Below are positions 8,237 through 17,206 of a stretch of 64,000 nucleotides of DNA, in pieces (position 1 is the first letter of the stretch; each line of letters begins with the position of its first letter). Below the pieces are notes generated by a model. That model was not told the DNA's origin. It ran no database searches and saw nothing but the letters and a program-made list of their open reading frames with translations. The DNA lies in NCBI GenBank assembly GCA_016125475.1, contig WGLR01000023.1, forward strand, positions 124,001-188,000. Direction: 5' to 3'. The stretch is from Betaproteobacteria bacterium. Its GTDB lineage: Bacteria; Pseudomonadota; Gammaproteobacteria; Burkholderiales; Ga0077523. Position numbers and translations under genes: made by a program.

Positions 8237-9235
8237 ATGTTTCCGAAACTCGTCGCGGTGATCGTGCTCGCGGTTGCCGCATTCAGCTTTCCACCGACGC
8301 ACGGCTTCGCTGTGCCGCTGTTCATACTCGGTGCGGTGATCGTGTTCATCGTCGAGGGTGTTCGCGTCGTTCCGCAGCAGACTGCGTGGGTGGTCGAACG
8401 CCTCGGCCGGTTCCACAAGATCCTCGAACCGGGCCTCAACATCATCGTGCCGTTCGTCGACCGGGTGCAGTACAGGCACTCGCTCAAGGAAGTTCCGCTA
8501 GACGTTCCGGAGCAGGTCTGCATCACCAAGGACAACACGCAGCTCGGCGTGGACGGGCTGCTCTACTTCCAGGTGACCGATCCGCGACTCGCGAGCTACG
8601 GTGCATCCGACTTCGTGCTCGCGATCACGCAGCTCGCCCAGACCACGCTGCGCAGCGAGATCGGGAAGATGGAGCTGGACCGCACGTTCGAGAGTCGCGA
8701 GGAGATCAACCGCCAGATCGTCGCCGTGCTCGACGAAGCCGGACGAACCTGGGGCGTGAAGGTGCTGCGCTACGAGATCAAGAACCTGACGCCGCCGGAG
8801 TCGATCCTGCGTGCGATGCAGGCGCAGATCACGGCGGAGCGCGAGAAGCGCGCGCTGATCGCGAAGTCCGAAGGACAGCGACAGGAGGAGATCAACCTCG
8901 CCGAGGGCGAGCGCCAGTCCAAGATCCTCGCATCCGAAGGCGAGAAGACGGCCGCGATCAACAAGGCGCAGGGCGAGGCGACGGCGATCCGGATGCTCGC
9001 GGACGCCCAGGCGGAAGCGGTGCGTGCGGTCGCGGCCGCGCTTGCATCGGACGGGGGCATGAATGCGGCGAACCTCAAGGTCGCGCAGGAGTACGTCGCC
9101 GCGTTCGGCGCGATCGCGAAGGCAGGCAACACGCTGATCGTCCCTGCGAGTCTCTCCGATCCCGCGGGGCTCGTGGCAAGTGCGATGACGGTACTGACCC
9201 GGGCAAGTGGAGCGCCCTCGAGCCCCCCTGGCTGA
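8237..9235 (+). CDS. SPFH/stomatin-like (paraslipin) membrane protein
   Basis: Membrane-anchored SPFH protein of 332 residues. One N-terminal transmembrane region (about 1-40) is followed by the SPFH domain (VVPQQTAWVVERLGRFHKIL..., about 45-220) and an Ala/Glu-rich coiled coil (about 190-260) typical of oligomerising stomatins. It probably forms ring assemblies that organise membrane proteins together with NfeD. GGAGGAGG (8222-8229) is 7 bp before ATG 8237, so I prefer this to ATG 8195, which overlaps the nfeD stop. It resembles E. coli QmcA and bacterial slipins. Confidence 0.9.
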   Translation: MFPKLVAVIVLAVAAFSFPPTHGFAVPLFILGAVIVFIVEGVRVVPQQTAWVVERLGRFHKILEPGLNIIVPFVDRVQYRHSLKEVPLDVPEQVCITKDNTQLGVDGLLYFQVTDPRLASYGASDFVLAITQLAQTTLRSEIGKMELDRTFESREEINRQIVAVLDEAGRTWGVKVLRYEIKNLTPPESILRAMQAQITAEREKRALIAKSEGQRQEEINLAEGERQSKILASEGEKTAAINKAQGEATAIRMLADAQAEAVRAVAAALASDGGMNAANLKVAQEYVAAFGAIAKAGNTLIVPASLSDPAGLVASAMTVLTRASGAPSSPPG

Positions 9236-9284
9236 GTGCACCCGAGCTTCACGGGAGGCTTTTCGTCCCGTTCGAGGGCGACGT

Positions 9285-9305
9285 GCCCCTCCAGCCGGGA
9301 GGGGC
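9285..9305 (+). terminator. hairpin after the stomatin gene
   Basis: GCCCCTCC and GGAGGGGC form a perfect 8-bp stem with a 5-nt loop, 50 bp past the stop. There is no T-tract, so intrinsic termination is possible but unproven. Confidence 0.35.
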
Positions 9306-9480
9306 GTCGTTCGGTCCCGCCGACGTCGGTCAGGGTCTGGACCGCGCCGCCCAATGCATTAAACTCCCGCGTCGCCCGAAACCCGGGGAGTCGGTCTCCC
9401 GGGGCCGTCCGGCCAGGGCTCGACATTTTTCGATGCAGATGGGAACTGACTGCCGGCCCGGGTCGGCGGGGGGAGTTTTG

Positions 9481-10557
9481 TTGACGGTTTTGCAGCAACT
9501 GATGACGATTGTCCGGTTCGCGGCGTGCACGACTCGCCTGGCCCGTGGACCCGTTGCCCTGCTGTTCCTCGCAGGCGTCTGGGCATCCCCTGCGATCGCC
9601 CAGGACGAGGCCGGGAACAGGGCGATTCCGGAACTCGACGTCGAGTACGTGATCGGGCATCCGCACCCGCGCGTGGCCGAGATCGGCTACAAGCAGCCGG
9701 AGGTGTTCGATCCGTTCACCGACAAGCTCTACCAGAGCGGCTTCCGCTACGGCGGGCCGTCGGTCGAGATTCCCCAGGAAGCGCGATACCTGAGCGCGAT
9801 AGGCCGCACGAAGATGCTGAAACGCATCCTCGCGTGCGCCGATGCCTGGTACTACCCGTTCTCGCACACTGCCCCGAAATCCGAGCCGCCCGGCATCGAC
9901 ATCGAGATCCTGAGCCGCATCGCGCAGAGGCACGGGTGGCAATTCTCGATCCTCTGGGCCAACACCGGTGTCTATCGGGGCGGCGTCAACCTGGCCTTCA
10001 AGCAGACCATCAACCGCGGGTTCTGCGACGTGTTCCTGGGGCTCGCGATCACCGGTGTCGACGACCACATGACCCGCAACGACATGGCGTTCACGACCCC
10101 GTACCTCGGCGTCGGCTTCGTGCTCGTGAGTCAGGGCAAGGTGCCCAAGGTGCGGACGCTCGCGGAACTCAAGGGCCAGGGATTCAAGATCGGGGTGCCG
10201 GCCTACTCGCCGATGTACGACAACGCCGTCGAACTCGGCATCCCGGTCGAAACGTACTTCCAGAATCACCGCGTGATCGACGGCCTGCTGCGTCACGAGG
10301 TCGACGCCGTCATGGTCTGGGGACCCTCCATCACGGTGGCGAATCACGACAAGAACGTCGAACTCCACATGTCCGAAGGCTTTCAGCCGATGCCCGGCCA
10401 GCGATTCAACATGGCCTGGGCGGTGAAGGCGAAGGAGACGGAGTTCAAGAAGATGCTCGACGACTCCATCAACGAGATGCTCGCGGACGGGGAGATCCGC
10501 GAGATCGTCGAGCGCTACGACGTGCCGTACTTCGCGCCGTTTCCCGAGGGCCGGTAA
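9481..10557 (+). CDS. periplasmic solute-binding protein, SBP_bac_3-like
   Basis: Exported protein of about 350 residues resembling the solute-binding proteins of polar amino-acid ABC transporters and the MxaJ/XoxJ-like proteins beside quinoprotein dehydrogenases. It has a signal peptide ending PAIAQ, an unusual N-terminal extension of about 80 residues, then a bilobal domain starting at RILACADAWYYPFS with the hinge regions GFCDVFLGLAITG and FKIGVPAYSP. No ABC permease or ATPase gene is adjacent. Instead ExbB, ExbD and TonB genes follow in the same direction. I chose TTG 9481 because GGGGGAG lies about 5 bp upstream; ATG 9502 is the conservative alternative. The ligand is unknown. Confidence 0.75.
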   Translation: MTVLQQLMTIVRFAACTTRLARGPVALLFLAGVWASPAIAQDEAGNRAIPELDVEYVIGHPHPRVAEIGYKQPEVFDPFTDKLYQSGFRYGGPSVEIPQEARYLSAIGRTKMLKRILACADAWYYPFSHTAPKSEPPGIDIEILSRIAQRHGWQFSILWANTGVYRGGVNLAFKQTINRGFCDVFLGLAITGVDDHMTRNDMAFTTPYLGVGFVLVSQGKVPKVRTLAELKGQGFKIGVPAYSPMYDNAVELGIPVETYFQNHRVIDGLLRHEVDAVMVWGPSITVANHDKNVELHMSEGFQPMPGQRFNMAWAVKAKETEFKKMLDDSINEMLADGEIREIVERYDVPYFAPFPEGR

Positions 10558-10622
10558 CGCCCCGGACCGGTGGCTCCCGCACTCGACCGACAATTTCTAC
10601 GACTCTTGAGAAGGTCACGGAC

Positions 10623-11261
10623 ATGTGGACTAGCTTCATCGAACTGAGCAGGCTTTCCATGGGGGTCATCCCCGTGCTGGTCGTCCTGTTCACGCTCGCG
10701 CTCGCGGTCATCATCGAGCGCCTGTACTTCTTCCATCGCGTCCTGTCGCAGGGCGCCGCGATCGAGCACGACCTGAAGCGCACGAGCTATCGGGACACGG
10801 AATCGCTCCGCGGGATCGCCGCGCGCTTCAGGACCGCGCTACAGGCCGGGCTCGTCATGACCGGCGTGGAGTCCCGCTCGGAAGACGCGGAAGCGGCGGA
10901 GCGGCACATCGACGAAACCATCCTGGAGGTCGTCCCGAGGATGGACCGCAATCTGTGGGTGCTCGACACGGCGGTCACGCTCGGTCCGTTGCTGGGTCTG
11001 CTCGGCACGATCTTCGGCATGATCAAGACGTTCAACGTGCTCGGCGCGCATGGCATGGGAGCCGGTGCGGGCGCGGTGACGGGCGGCATCGGCGAGGCGC
11101 TGGTCGCGACGGGAGTCGGCCTGTTCATCGCGATCGTGGGCCTGATCTTCCTCAACTATTTCAACAAGCGCGTGCGCATGGGCGTTCAGCAGATGGAACT
11201 CATCAAGCTCACCGTCGTGAACCGGCTGCACGGCGGTGGCAACGGCGTGGGCGCCGCCTGA
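10623..11261 (+). CDS. exbB: MotA/TolQ/ExbB proton channel family protein
   Basis: Inner-membrane proton-channel subunit of 212 residues that energises TonB. The first helix is at about 10-32 (MGVIPVLVVLFTLALAVIIE). The conserved cytoplasmic loop follows, then two C-terminal helices with the family signature LGPLLGLLGTIFGMIKTF and the glycine-rich TGGIGEALVATGVGLFIAI. The start ATG 10623 has a GAGAAGGT ribosome site. It is followed after 2 bp by ExbD and then TonB, giving the classic energy-transducing order. The 65-bp gap from the binding protein suggests one operon. Confidence 0.9.
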   Translation: MWTSFIELSRLSMGVIPVLVVLFTLALAVIIERLYFFHRVLSQGAAIEHDLKRTSYRDTESLRGIAARFRTALQAGLVMTGVESRSEDAEAAERHIDETILEVVPRMDRNLWVLDTAVTLGPLLGLLGTIFGMIKTFNVLGAHGMGAGAGAVTGGIGEALVATGVGLFIAIVGLIFLNYFNKRVRMGVQQMELIKLTVVNRLHGGGNGVGAA

Positions 11262-11263
11262 TC

Positions 11264-11701
11264 ATGCGTTCGCGCACAGACCGCTACTTCGAGGCGGACA
11301 AGGCCCGCATCGAAGTCATACCGATGATCGACATCATGATGTTCCTGCTGGTGTTCTTCATCATGATCACGATCGACACCATCGCGGGCAGCGGCATTCC
11401 GCTCGACCTTCCGGGCTCGAAGACGACGCAGGTCATCAAGGACACGCAGATCACGATCGGCGTGCAGAAGGACGGTGCGATGTTCGTGAAGGGGAAGAAG
11501 CTCACGGCCGAGGAGCTGACCGCCGAACTCAAGGGCGCGAAGGAGAAGGGCAAGGTCGACGTCGTGATCGCGGGTGACAGGGAGGTGCCGCTGCAGAAGC
11601 TCCTCGACGTCATGGACGTCGTGCGCGGCCAGGGCATCAATTCCGTCGGTATCGCGGCGTCGGACTCGACGCGCGGCGAGGGCGCCGAGCCGTCCAGATG
11701 A
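11264..11701 (+). CDS. exbD: biopolymer transporter ExbD
   Basis: 145-residue partner of ExbB. A single N-terminal transmembrane helix contains the essential Asp in VIPMIDIMMFLLVFF, the proton-relay residue of the family. The periplasmic domain (about 50-130) has the expected beta-alpha fold ending in the DGQGINSVGIA-like segment. It starts 2 bp after exbB and overlaps the tonB start by 4 bp (ATGA), so translation is coupled. Confidence 0.92.
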   Translation: MRSRTDRYFEADKARIEVIPMIDIMMFLLVFFIMITIDTIAGSGIPLDLPGSKTTQVIKDTQITIGVQKDGAMFVKGKKLTAEELTAELKGAKEKGKVDVVIAGDREVPLQKLLDVMDVVRGQGINSVGIAASDSTRGEGAEPSR

Positions 11702-12441
11702 GTGACGAGAACGCCCCGGCCCGGGAGGCGTCGCGGGATCGATCCGGGAAGGACGGCCTGATGCCGTTCTCGCGTGCGCTGCTGCTCGCGATCGCCCTCG
11801 AGGCGATCGTCGTGCTGTATGCGACCGTAAACTGGAGCCAGCTCTTCCCGAAGCCCGTTCCTCCCCCCATGAAGGTCGAGTTCGTGAAGGCGCCTGAGCC
11901 GCCGCCACCGCCGCCTGCGCCGCCGCAGCCGAAGCCCAAACCCAAGAAGAAGAAGCCGAAGCCGCCGACGCCCCCGAAGCCCGAGGACAAGCCGGTTCCC
12001 GCGCAGAAGCCGCCGGAACCCGAGCCCGAGCCCACGCCGAAGCCGCCGCCTCCCGAGCCGCCGCGCACCGACCTTCCGCCACCGAAGAAGCGTGCGAAGC
12101 CGGTGAAGAAGCCTCCTGCGGTCTACCCGAAGGACGCGCTCTCGCAGGGCCTCGAGGGGCGGGTGCGCGTGCGGCTGCTCGTGAGCGGTACGGGCAAGGT
12201 GCTCAAGGTGGAAGTGATCGAGTCCGAGCCGCCGGGTGTGTTCGACTATTCGGCCATCCACGCTGCGAGGGATTATCTGTTTCCGCCCGACGAGAACGGG
12301 GTGGAGCAGTTCCAGATCGATCAGGTGTTCGTCTACCGGCTCGAGGACGACCGCTACGGTCCCGAATCGCGGCCGAAGAAGGACCAGGAGCCGGATCGAA
12401 AGGAGGCGTCACCCGGCGATCAGCCGGACGCCGGGAAGTAG
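11698..12441 (+). CDS. tonB: TonB energy transducer
   Basis: 247-residue TonB. A membrane anchor (about 25-45) is followed by a long Pro/Lys/Glu-rich periplasmic spanning rod (about 55-140, with runs such as PEPPPPPPAPPQPKPKPKKK) and a C-terminal TonB domain (about 140-225: YPKDALSQGLEGRVRVRLLV). The tail after the fold is unusually charged (PESRPKKDQEPDRKEASPGD). It transmits proton-motive force to outer-membrane receptors, but no TonB-dependent receptor gene is in the window. It starts inside the exbD stop (ATGA). Confidence 0.9.
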   Translation: MSDENAPAREASRDRSGKDGLMPFSRALLLAIALEAIVVLYATVNWSQLFPKPVPPPMKVEFVKAPEPPPPPPAPPQPKPKPKKKKPKPPTPPKPEDKPVPAQKPPEPEPEPTPKPPPPEPPRTDLPPPKKRAKPVKKPPAVYPKDALSQGLEGRVRVRLLVSGTGKVLKVEVIESEPPGVFDYSAIHAARDYLFPPDENGVEQFQIDQVFVYRLEDDRYGPESRPKKDQEPDRKEASPGDQPDAGK

Positions 12442-12544
12442 GGCCGGGGACCGCGTGCCCCCCGGGGCCATGCGGTAGCATTGATCCTTCGGAGGTGCCC
12501 GCACGAAAGGCGGGCGCCCGTTCGCGTGGGAGCACGGAGGGGCC

Positions 12545-14248
12545 ATGCACGAACTCGTGATACGCAACGCAATACTCGTCGACGGCACCGGGGCGCCCGC
12601 CCGCGGCGCGGACCTGGCGGTGGATTCCGGGCGGGTCTCGGCGGTGGGCGATTCTGTCGGCGCCGGCAGGCGCGAGATCGACGCGAAGGGCGCGCTGCTG
12701 ACGCCTGGCTGGGTCGACATCCACACGCACTACGACGGGCAGGCGACCTGGGACCCCTGGCTGACGCCGTCTTCCTGGCACGGCGTGACCACGGCGGTGT
12801 TCGGCAACTGCGGCGTCGGTTTCGCGCCGGTGCGGCCCGGCGCCGAGCGCTTCCTGATCAACCTGATGGAAGGTGTCGAGGACATTCCGGAATCCGTGCT
12901 CGCCGAGGGTATCGACTTTCGCTGGGAGAGCTTTCGCGAATACCTGGACGTTCTGGATGGTGCCCCGCACCTGTTCGACATCGGCGCCCAGGTGCCGCAC
13001 TGCGCACTGCGCTTCTACGTGATGGGGGACCGGGGCGTGGATCACGCCGAAGCGCCGACCGACGACGAGATTCTGCGCATGGGAACGTTGCTCGAGGAGG
13101 CTCTCGTCGCCGGTGCGCTCGGCTTCACGACGTCGCGGACCACCAAGCACCGTGCGAAGGACGGACGCTACACGCCCGGCCTGACGGCTGCCGAGCCCGA
13201 ACTCGCCGGTCTCGCGCAGGCGATGCGCCGGGCCGGTGCAGGCGTCATCGAGGTCAATTCGGATTTCGGCGACGGTGACTTCGAACGACTTCGCGCGGCC
13301 GCAGCCCTGGCCGGACGTCCGCTGTCCGTGCTGCTGCTGCAGGTTCACAACGCTCCCGACCTCTGGAAGGACACGCTCGCGCGGATTCACGCCGCACGGG
13401 CTGCCGGGATGGAGGTGACCGGTCAGGTCGGGTCGCGGCCGATCTGCGTGACGATGGCTCTCGAGGGGACGGTACATCCCTTTCTCACGCATCCGCTGTG
13501 GCAGGGGATGGCGGGCCTGTCGCCCGCCGAGCGTTTCGCCGAACTGCGGTCGCACCCGGATCTGCGCCGGCGGCTCTGGGCAGAGCGTCCCGACGATACG
13601 TACACGCGCTGGATCGCGGGCATGTTTCCGCGCACCTTCCGTCTGGTACCGCCATTCGACTACGAACCCGACATGGCGAACAGTGTCGGTGCGCTGGCAG
13701 AGGCCGCGGGCCGGGATCCGTTCGATCTCGCACTCGAGCTGCTGATGGAAGAAGACGGCAAGGCGCTGCTCATGCACACCTTCGAGAACTATTTCGACGG
13801 CGACCTGGAAACGGTGCGCACACTGCTCGAGGACCCCGCGACGATCTGCGGCATTGCCGACGCGGGTGCGCACGTCGGATTCATCTGCGACGCGAGTTCC
13901 GCGACGACCATGCTCACCCACTGGGCGCGCGACCGGCGGCGAGGCCCGCGTATCCCTCTCGAATACCTCGTGAAGAAGCAGACGCGCGACACGGCCTTCG
14001 CGTACGGCTTGCGTGACCGCGGCGTGCTCGCACCGGGCTACAAGGCCGACTTCAACGTCATCGATTTCGACGCCCTCGGGGTCCTGCAGCCGCGCATCGT
14101 CTACGACCTGCCCGCGGGCGGAAGACGCCTCGTGCAGAAGGCACGCGGCTACCTGCACTCGTTCGTGTCGGGCGTCGAGGTGATGCGTGACGGCGAACCG
14201 ACCGGCGCGCTGCCCGGGAAACTGGTCCGCGGCGCGCGCGGCGGCTGA
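12545..14248 (+). CDS. N-acyl-D-amino-acid deacylase family amidohydrolase
   Basis: 567-residue metal-dependent hydrolase of the D-aminoacylase branch. It has the metal motif HTH (His60, His62) in DIHTHYDGQATWDP, the family cysteine in GNCGVGFAP (Cys89), and a conserved Asp near residue 439 (ADAGAHVGF). It would hydrolyse N-acyl-D-amino acids or related amides in the cytoplasm; the true substrate is not predictable. ATG 12545 follows GGAGGGGCC. A paralogue lies at 44786-46444. It is convergent with the ADP-ribosylglycohydrolase gene. Confidence 0.86.
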   Translation: MHELVIRNAILVDGTGAPARGADLAVDSGRVSAVGDSVGAGRREIDAKGALLTPGWVDIHTHYDGQATWDPWLTPSSWHGVTTAVFGNCGVGFAPVRPGAERFLINLMEGVEDIPESVLAEGIDFRWESFREYLDVLDGAPHLFDIGAQVPHCALRFYVMGDRGVDHAEAPTDDEILRMGTLLEEALVAGALGFTTSRTTKHRAKDGRYTPGLTAAEPELAGLAQAMRRAGAGVIEVNSDFGDGDFERLRAAAALAGRPLSVLLLQVHNAPDLWKDTLARIHAARAAGMEVTGQVGSRPICVTMALEGTVHPFLTHPLWQGMAGLSPAERFAELRSHPDLRRRLWAERPDDTYTRWIAGMFPRTFRLVPPFDYEPDMANSVGALAEAAGRDPFDLALELLMEEDGKALLMHTFENYFDGDLETVRTLLEDPATICGIADAGAHVGFICDASSATTMLTHWARDRRRGPRIPLEYLVKKQTRDTAFAYGLRDRGVLAPGYKADFNVIDFDALGVLQPRIVYDLPAGGRRLVQKARGYLHSFVSGVEVMRDGEPTGALPGKLVRGARGG

Positions 14249-14256
14249 GCCGACGG

Positions 14257-15048
14257 TCAGTTCGGGGTCACCCGGGCCGCCTCGGGAAATTTCCCGACGA
14301 AACGGTCGACCACCGCACGCAGCGGGTCGTCGAGCCTCCGGCGCACCTCGGCCGCGATGTCCTGGGGCAACCCGCCATAGAACGGCGCCGCGATCGCTCC
14401 GGTCAGCGAGGCGAGCGTGTCGGCGTCACCGCCGAGCGAGATCGCGTTGCGGACCGCTCCCTCGAAGTCGGACGATTCCTGGAATGCGACGAGGGACGCC
14501 GGAATGGATCCCCGGCACGTGCTGTCGAACTGATAGTCCGGTCGTATCTCGTCGAGGGTGGTGTCCACCGGGTAGCGGAAACGACGCTCCGCGATCTCGC
14601 GGATGTCCTGCTTCGTTCCGCCGGTGCGGGCGGCGAACACGCAGGCCGCCATGAGCTCGGCCCCCGCGATGCCTTCCTCGTGATCGTGCGTGACCATCGC
14701 GCTGGCACGGGCCCGGGCGATGACTTCGTCGAGCGTGTCGAACGCGAATGCGATCGGGCTGACCCGCACGGCCGCGCCGTTGCCGAAGCTGTGGTAGGGG
14801 GCGCGCCGTTTCCGGAAGGCCCACTGGACGAAGCTCCCGCCGAATCCGGCACCGGGGTAGCGATGAAAGTATTCGTGAAACGTATCCGCGAGATCGCGTT
14901 CGTCGAGCAGGCTGTCGGCGACCGCGATCGTGAGCAGCGTTTCATCCGTGAACGTGCTCGCCGGTGTGAACAGCGGAAAATCCGTGGACTTCGTGCCCGC
15001 CCATTCGTGAACCGACCCGATCATGTCGCCTGCGATTGCGCCCAGCAC
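14257..15048 (-). CDS. ADP-ribosylglycohydrolase (DraG-like) family protein
   Basis: 263-residue member of the fold that removes ADP-ribose from proteins or small molecules using two Mg ions. The N-terminal AGDMIGSVHE motif (6-15) and the C-terminal SLGGDADTLAS motif are present. The usual Thr-Asp-Asp metal triad appears as Thr34-Asp35-Glu36 in TFTDETL, a conservative change. The start is GTG 15048, with GGGGAGA upstream in the right place. There is no adjacent ADP-ribosyltransferase such as DraT. The target is unknown. Confidence 0.86.
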   Translation of the reverse strand: MLGAIAGDMIGSVHEWAGTKSTDFPLFTPASTFTDETLLTIAVADSLLDERDLADTFHEYFHRYPGAGFGGSFVQWAFRKRRAPYHSFGNGAAVRVSPIAFAFDTLDEVIARARASAMVTHDHEEGIAGAELMAACVFAARTGGTKQDIREIAERRFRYPVDTTLDEIRPDYQFDSTCRGSIPASLVAFQESSDFEGAVRNAISLGGDADTLASLTGAIAAPFYGGLPQDIAAEVRRRLDDPLRAVVDRFVGKFPEAARVTPN

Positions 15049-15373
15049 GGCATGGATCTCCCCGAAAATCGAGGCTGTGCGCGGGAGACCGGTTCAACCG
15101 CCGCCCGACATCGCGAGTCGAGCGCCGGGTCCGTGTGCGTACCGGAGGCAGGCGCACTGGAACGTGTATCTCCCGGAGGCCCGGCCTCCTGATGGTCGTC
15201 GGGGCTGCAGCAATGGGCCCCGCTCGTTTTTCCGTGCTCTTGCACTTGCTTGTTGTTCGAATGATCGAGTGCGAGCCTACTGCGCGGGCGCGGGCGGGGC
15301 ATGTGACGTATTTACATGCAGGTGTGTGAAGCAGTTCCTTGCGCGACGAATTCCTATCTGGTAGGGGCCGCCT
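15049..15373. other. 325-bp intergenic region between two minus-strand genes
   Basis: Holds the promoter side of the ADP-ribosylglycohydrolase gene and the end of the Crp-family gene. Two isolated TGTGA half-sites (15302 and 15325) occur, but neither has a matching partner at CRP spacing. I see nothing else definite. Confidence 0.35.
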
Positions 15374-16021
15374 TCACCACGACTTCGGCGGCTGCCTCAC
15401 GATGAACATCCGGTGCTCTTCCGTCTCGATGTACCCGCCGGCGCGAAGGTCACGGATGATGCGCGTCACCATCTCCCGCGATGCGCCGACGCGCTTGGCG
15501 ATGTCCTGGTGCGTGATCGGAGGTTCCACGACCAGGCGCCCGTTGTCCTGGGTCGCGCGGTCCAGCAGCAGCCGCGCGACCCGGCCGTAGACGTCGAGCA
15601 GGGCGAGGCTCCCGACCGTGCGGGTCAGCGTCCGGACGCGACCGATGAGCATGCGGATCAGTGCTGCCGCCACGTCCGGATGATCGATCAGGAAGCGCTC
15701 GACCTCCTCGCGCGAGATCACCGCGAACCGGCACGGTTCGATCGTCATGACGGAGGCGGACCGGGGGCCGTAGTCGAGCATCATTTCGCCGAAGTGCTCG
15801 CCGGGGCCGTGCTCGTTCAGCAGGACTTCCTTGCCGTCTTCCTCCGACAGGTACACGCGCACCCTTCCCGAGAGGACCACGAACATCGTGTCGCCCTGAT
15901 CACCTTCCTGGATCACGATCGCATTGCGCCGATAGGACCGGACCGTTCCGATGTTCGCCAGTCGGTCCACGTAGGGTGCGGGCAGTTGCCAGACAGACTC
16001 TTGTTGTTGTTCCATCTTCAT
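15374..16021 (-). CDS. Crp/Fnr family transcriptional regulator, CRP-like
   Basis: Cyclic-nucleotide-type regulator of 215 residues. The N-terminal cNMP-binding beta-roll has the phosphate-contact signature: Glu79 in HFGEMM and Arg87-Ser88 in GPRSAS, aligned with E. coli CRP Glu72 and Arg82-Ser83. The C-terminal winged HTH has the recognition helix SREMVTRII (181-189) carrying Arg182, Glu183 and Arg187, which in CRP read TGTGA. There is no N-terminal Cys cluster, so it is not an FNR. It lies 16 bp after the enoyl-CoA hydratase gene, probably in one transcript. The ribosome site is weak. A perfect CRP site occurs at 1305-1320. Confidence 0.9.
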   Translation of the reverse strand: MKMEQQQESVWQLPAPYVDRLANIGTVRSYRRNAIVIQEGDQGDTMFVVLSGRVRVYLSEEDGKEVLLNEHGPGEHFGEMMLDYGPRSASVMTIEPCRFAVISREEVERFLIDHPDVAAALIRMLIGRVRTLTRTVGSLALLDVYGRVARLLLDRATQDNGRLVVEPPITHQDIAKRVGASREMVTRIIRDLRAGGYIETEEHRMFIVRQPPKSW

Positions 16022-16037
16022 GGGCGGGATCGTTCTT

Positions 16038-16817
16038 CTAGTCGCCGGATTCGCTCCCGGGGTTTCGTCGCGAGGCGAGAAACCGTCGCATCGCCGTCTG
16101 AGGCTCTCCGCTTTCGTAGGCAGCCTTCTGCGCGGCGACGGCGGCGTCGAGGGCTGCATCGAAACCCGGCTGGGAGAGGCGCCGGAACCGTTCCTTCGTG
16201 AGGCGCATCGCCGTGGAGGGAAGGCGGGCGAGCCTCGCCGCGAGTTCGACGGCCGTGTCGAGCACCTCGTCCTGCGGCACGAGCCTGTTCAGGAGGCCCA
16301 TCTCGTAGGCTCGCTGGCCCGTTATCAGATCGCCGAGCAGGGACAACTCGACGTTGTGCCCGAACCCCACGTGCGAGGTCATCATCTGCGAGCCCACGAT
16401 CGAGGCGAGTCCCGCCTTGATCTCCGGCTGGCCGATCTTCATTTCCGGGTAGCCCACGCGCAGGTCGCAGCAGAGTCCGATCTGGAAACCCGCGCCGGCC
16501 GCGACGCCATTGAATGCCGCTACCACGGGCCTGGCGAGATCGCGCACGGCGCGGTACATCGCATGATTGGCCGCGAGCCATGCCTCGATGTCGTCGAGCG
16601 TGTAGCGTGAGGTCTCGGACAGGTCCTGTCCGGAGCAGAAGCCCCTGGAGCCGCTGCCCGTGATGACGATCGCGCCAATCCCCGGCGCTTGGTCGGCGGC
16701 CTCGAGCGCTCCGATGAGCGTCCGCCTGAGCGTGGTGTCGATGGCGTTCAGTGCTTCCGGGCGGTTCAGCCGGACGACACGGACCAGGTCACGGTCTTCC
16801 GTTGCCACGACGCTCAT
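16038..16817 (-). CDS. enoyl-CoA hydratase/isomerase family protein
   Basis: Crotonase-fold enzyme of 259 residues. It shows the CoA-binding and oxyanion-hole segments GFCSGQDLSE and VVAAFNGVAAGAGFQIGL. The catalytic-Glu region reads EMKIGQPEIKAGLAS, so the second acidic residue is present in a shifted context. It could hydrate or isomerise an enoyl-CoA in acid catabolism. I chose ATG 16817, about 11 bp after GGGGGG; ATG 16826 is too close to it. It is upstream of the Crp-family gene on the same strand. Confidence 0.86.
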   Translation of the reverse strand: MSVVATEDRDLVRVVRLNRPEALNAIDTTLRRTLIGALEAADQAPGIGAIVITGSGSRGFCSGQDLSETSRYTLDDIEAWLAANHAMYRAVRDLARPVVAAFNGVAAGAGFQIGLCCDLRVGYPEMKIGQPEIKAGLASIVGSQMMTSHVGFGHNVELSLLGDLITGQRAYEMGLLNRLVPQDEVLDTAVELAARLARLPSTAMRLTKERFRRLSQPGFDAALDAAVAAQKAAYESGEPQTAMRRFLASRRNPGSESGD

Positions 16818-17206
16818 CGCATGCATGCCCCCCCGTCGGCTCCCGCGGCGCCGCGGGACTCTCTCCAGTCTGGTGGTGGTCGGAGGGGCTCGAACGCACC
16901 CCGGTCTCTCCATCGTTCGCGAGTGAAGCCGCGAACGGATGTGGTCCGTGCCACCGACACGCCTCGACACCGGTCCGCCGTCAGGTCATGGGCGGATTCT
17001 GTCGTGCCTCCCCGAGTTTTGCGAAAGTTCGCCGCGAGCGCAACCTGGTCGCACCCGCGTCCCGACTCCCCGGAAATCCGCGGCGCCGGCGCAGGATCGT
17101 GCGGGATACCGGCGAACGGTGTCGGGTCACGGTGCCTGCCGGCCGTCCGCTGCGACGGTCGCGGCATGCGAGTGGGTCTTTCCGGGGTCGTCGCGGGACG
17201 ACGTGC
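16818..17206. other. 389-bp intergenic region, nothing definite
   Basis: Lies between the FKBP gene end and the enoyl-CoA hydratase start, both on the minus strand. It should contain the promoter of the hydratase-Crp operon. No gene, clear promoter or RNA structure was recognised. Confidence 0.35.

Noticed and set aside
15302-15329. CRP half-sites downstream of the Crp-family gene
   Set aside because: Two TGTGA motifs occur in direct orientation, without TCACA partners at 6-bp spacing.
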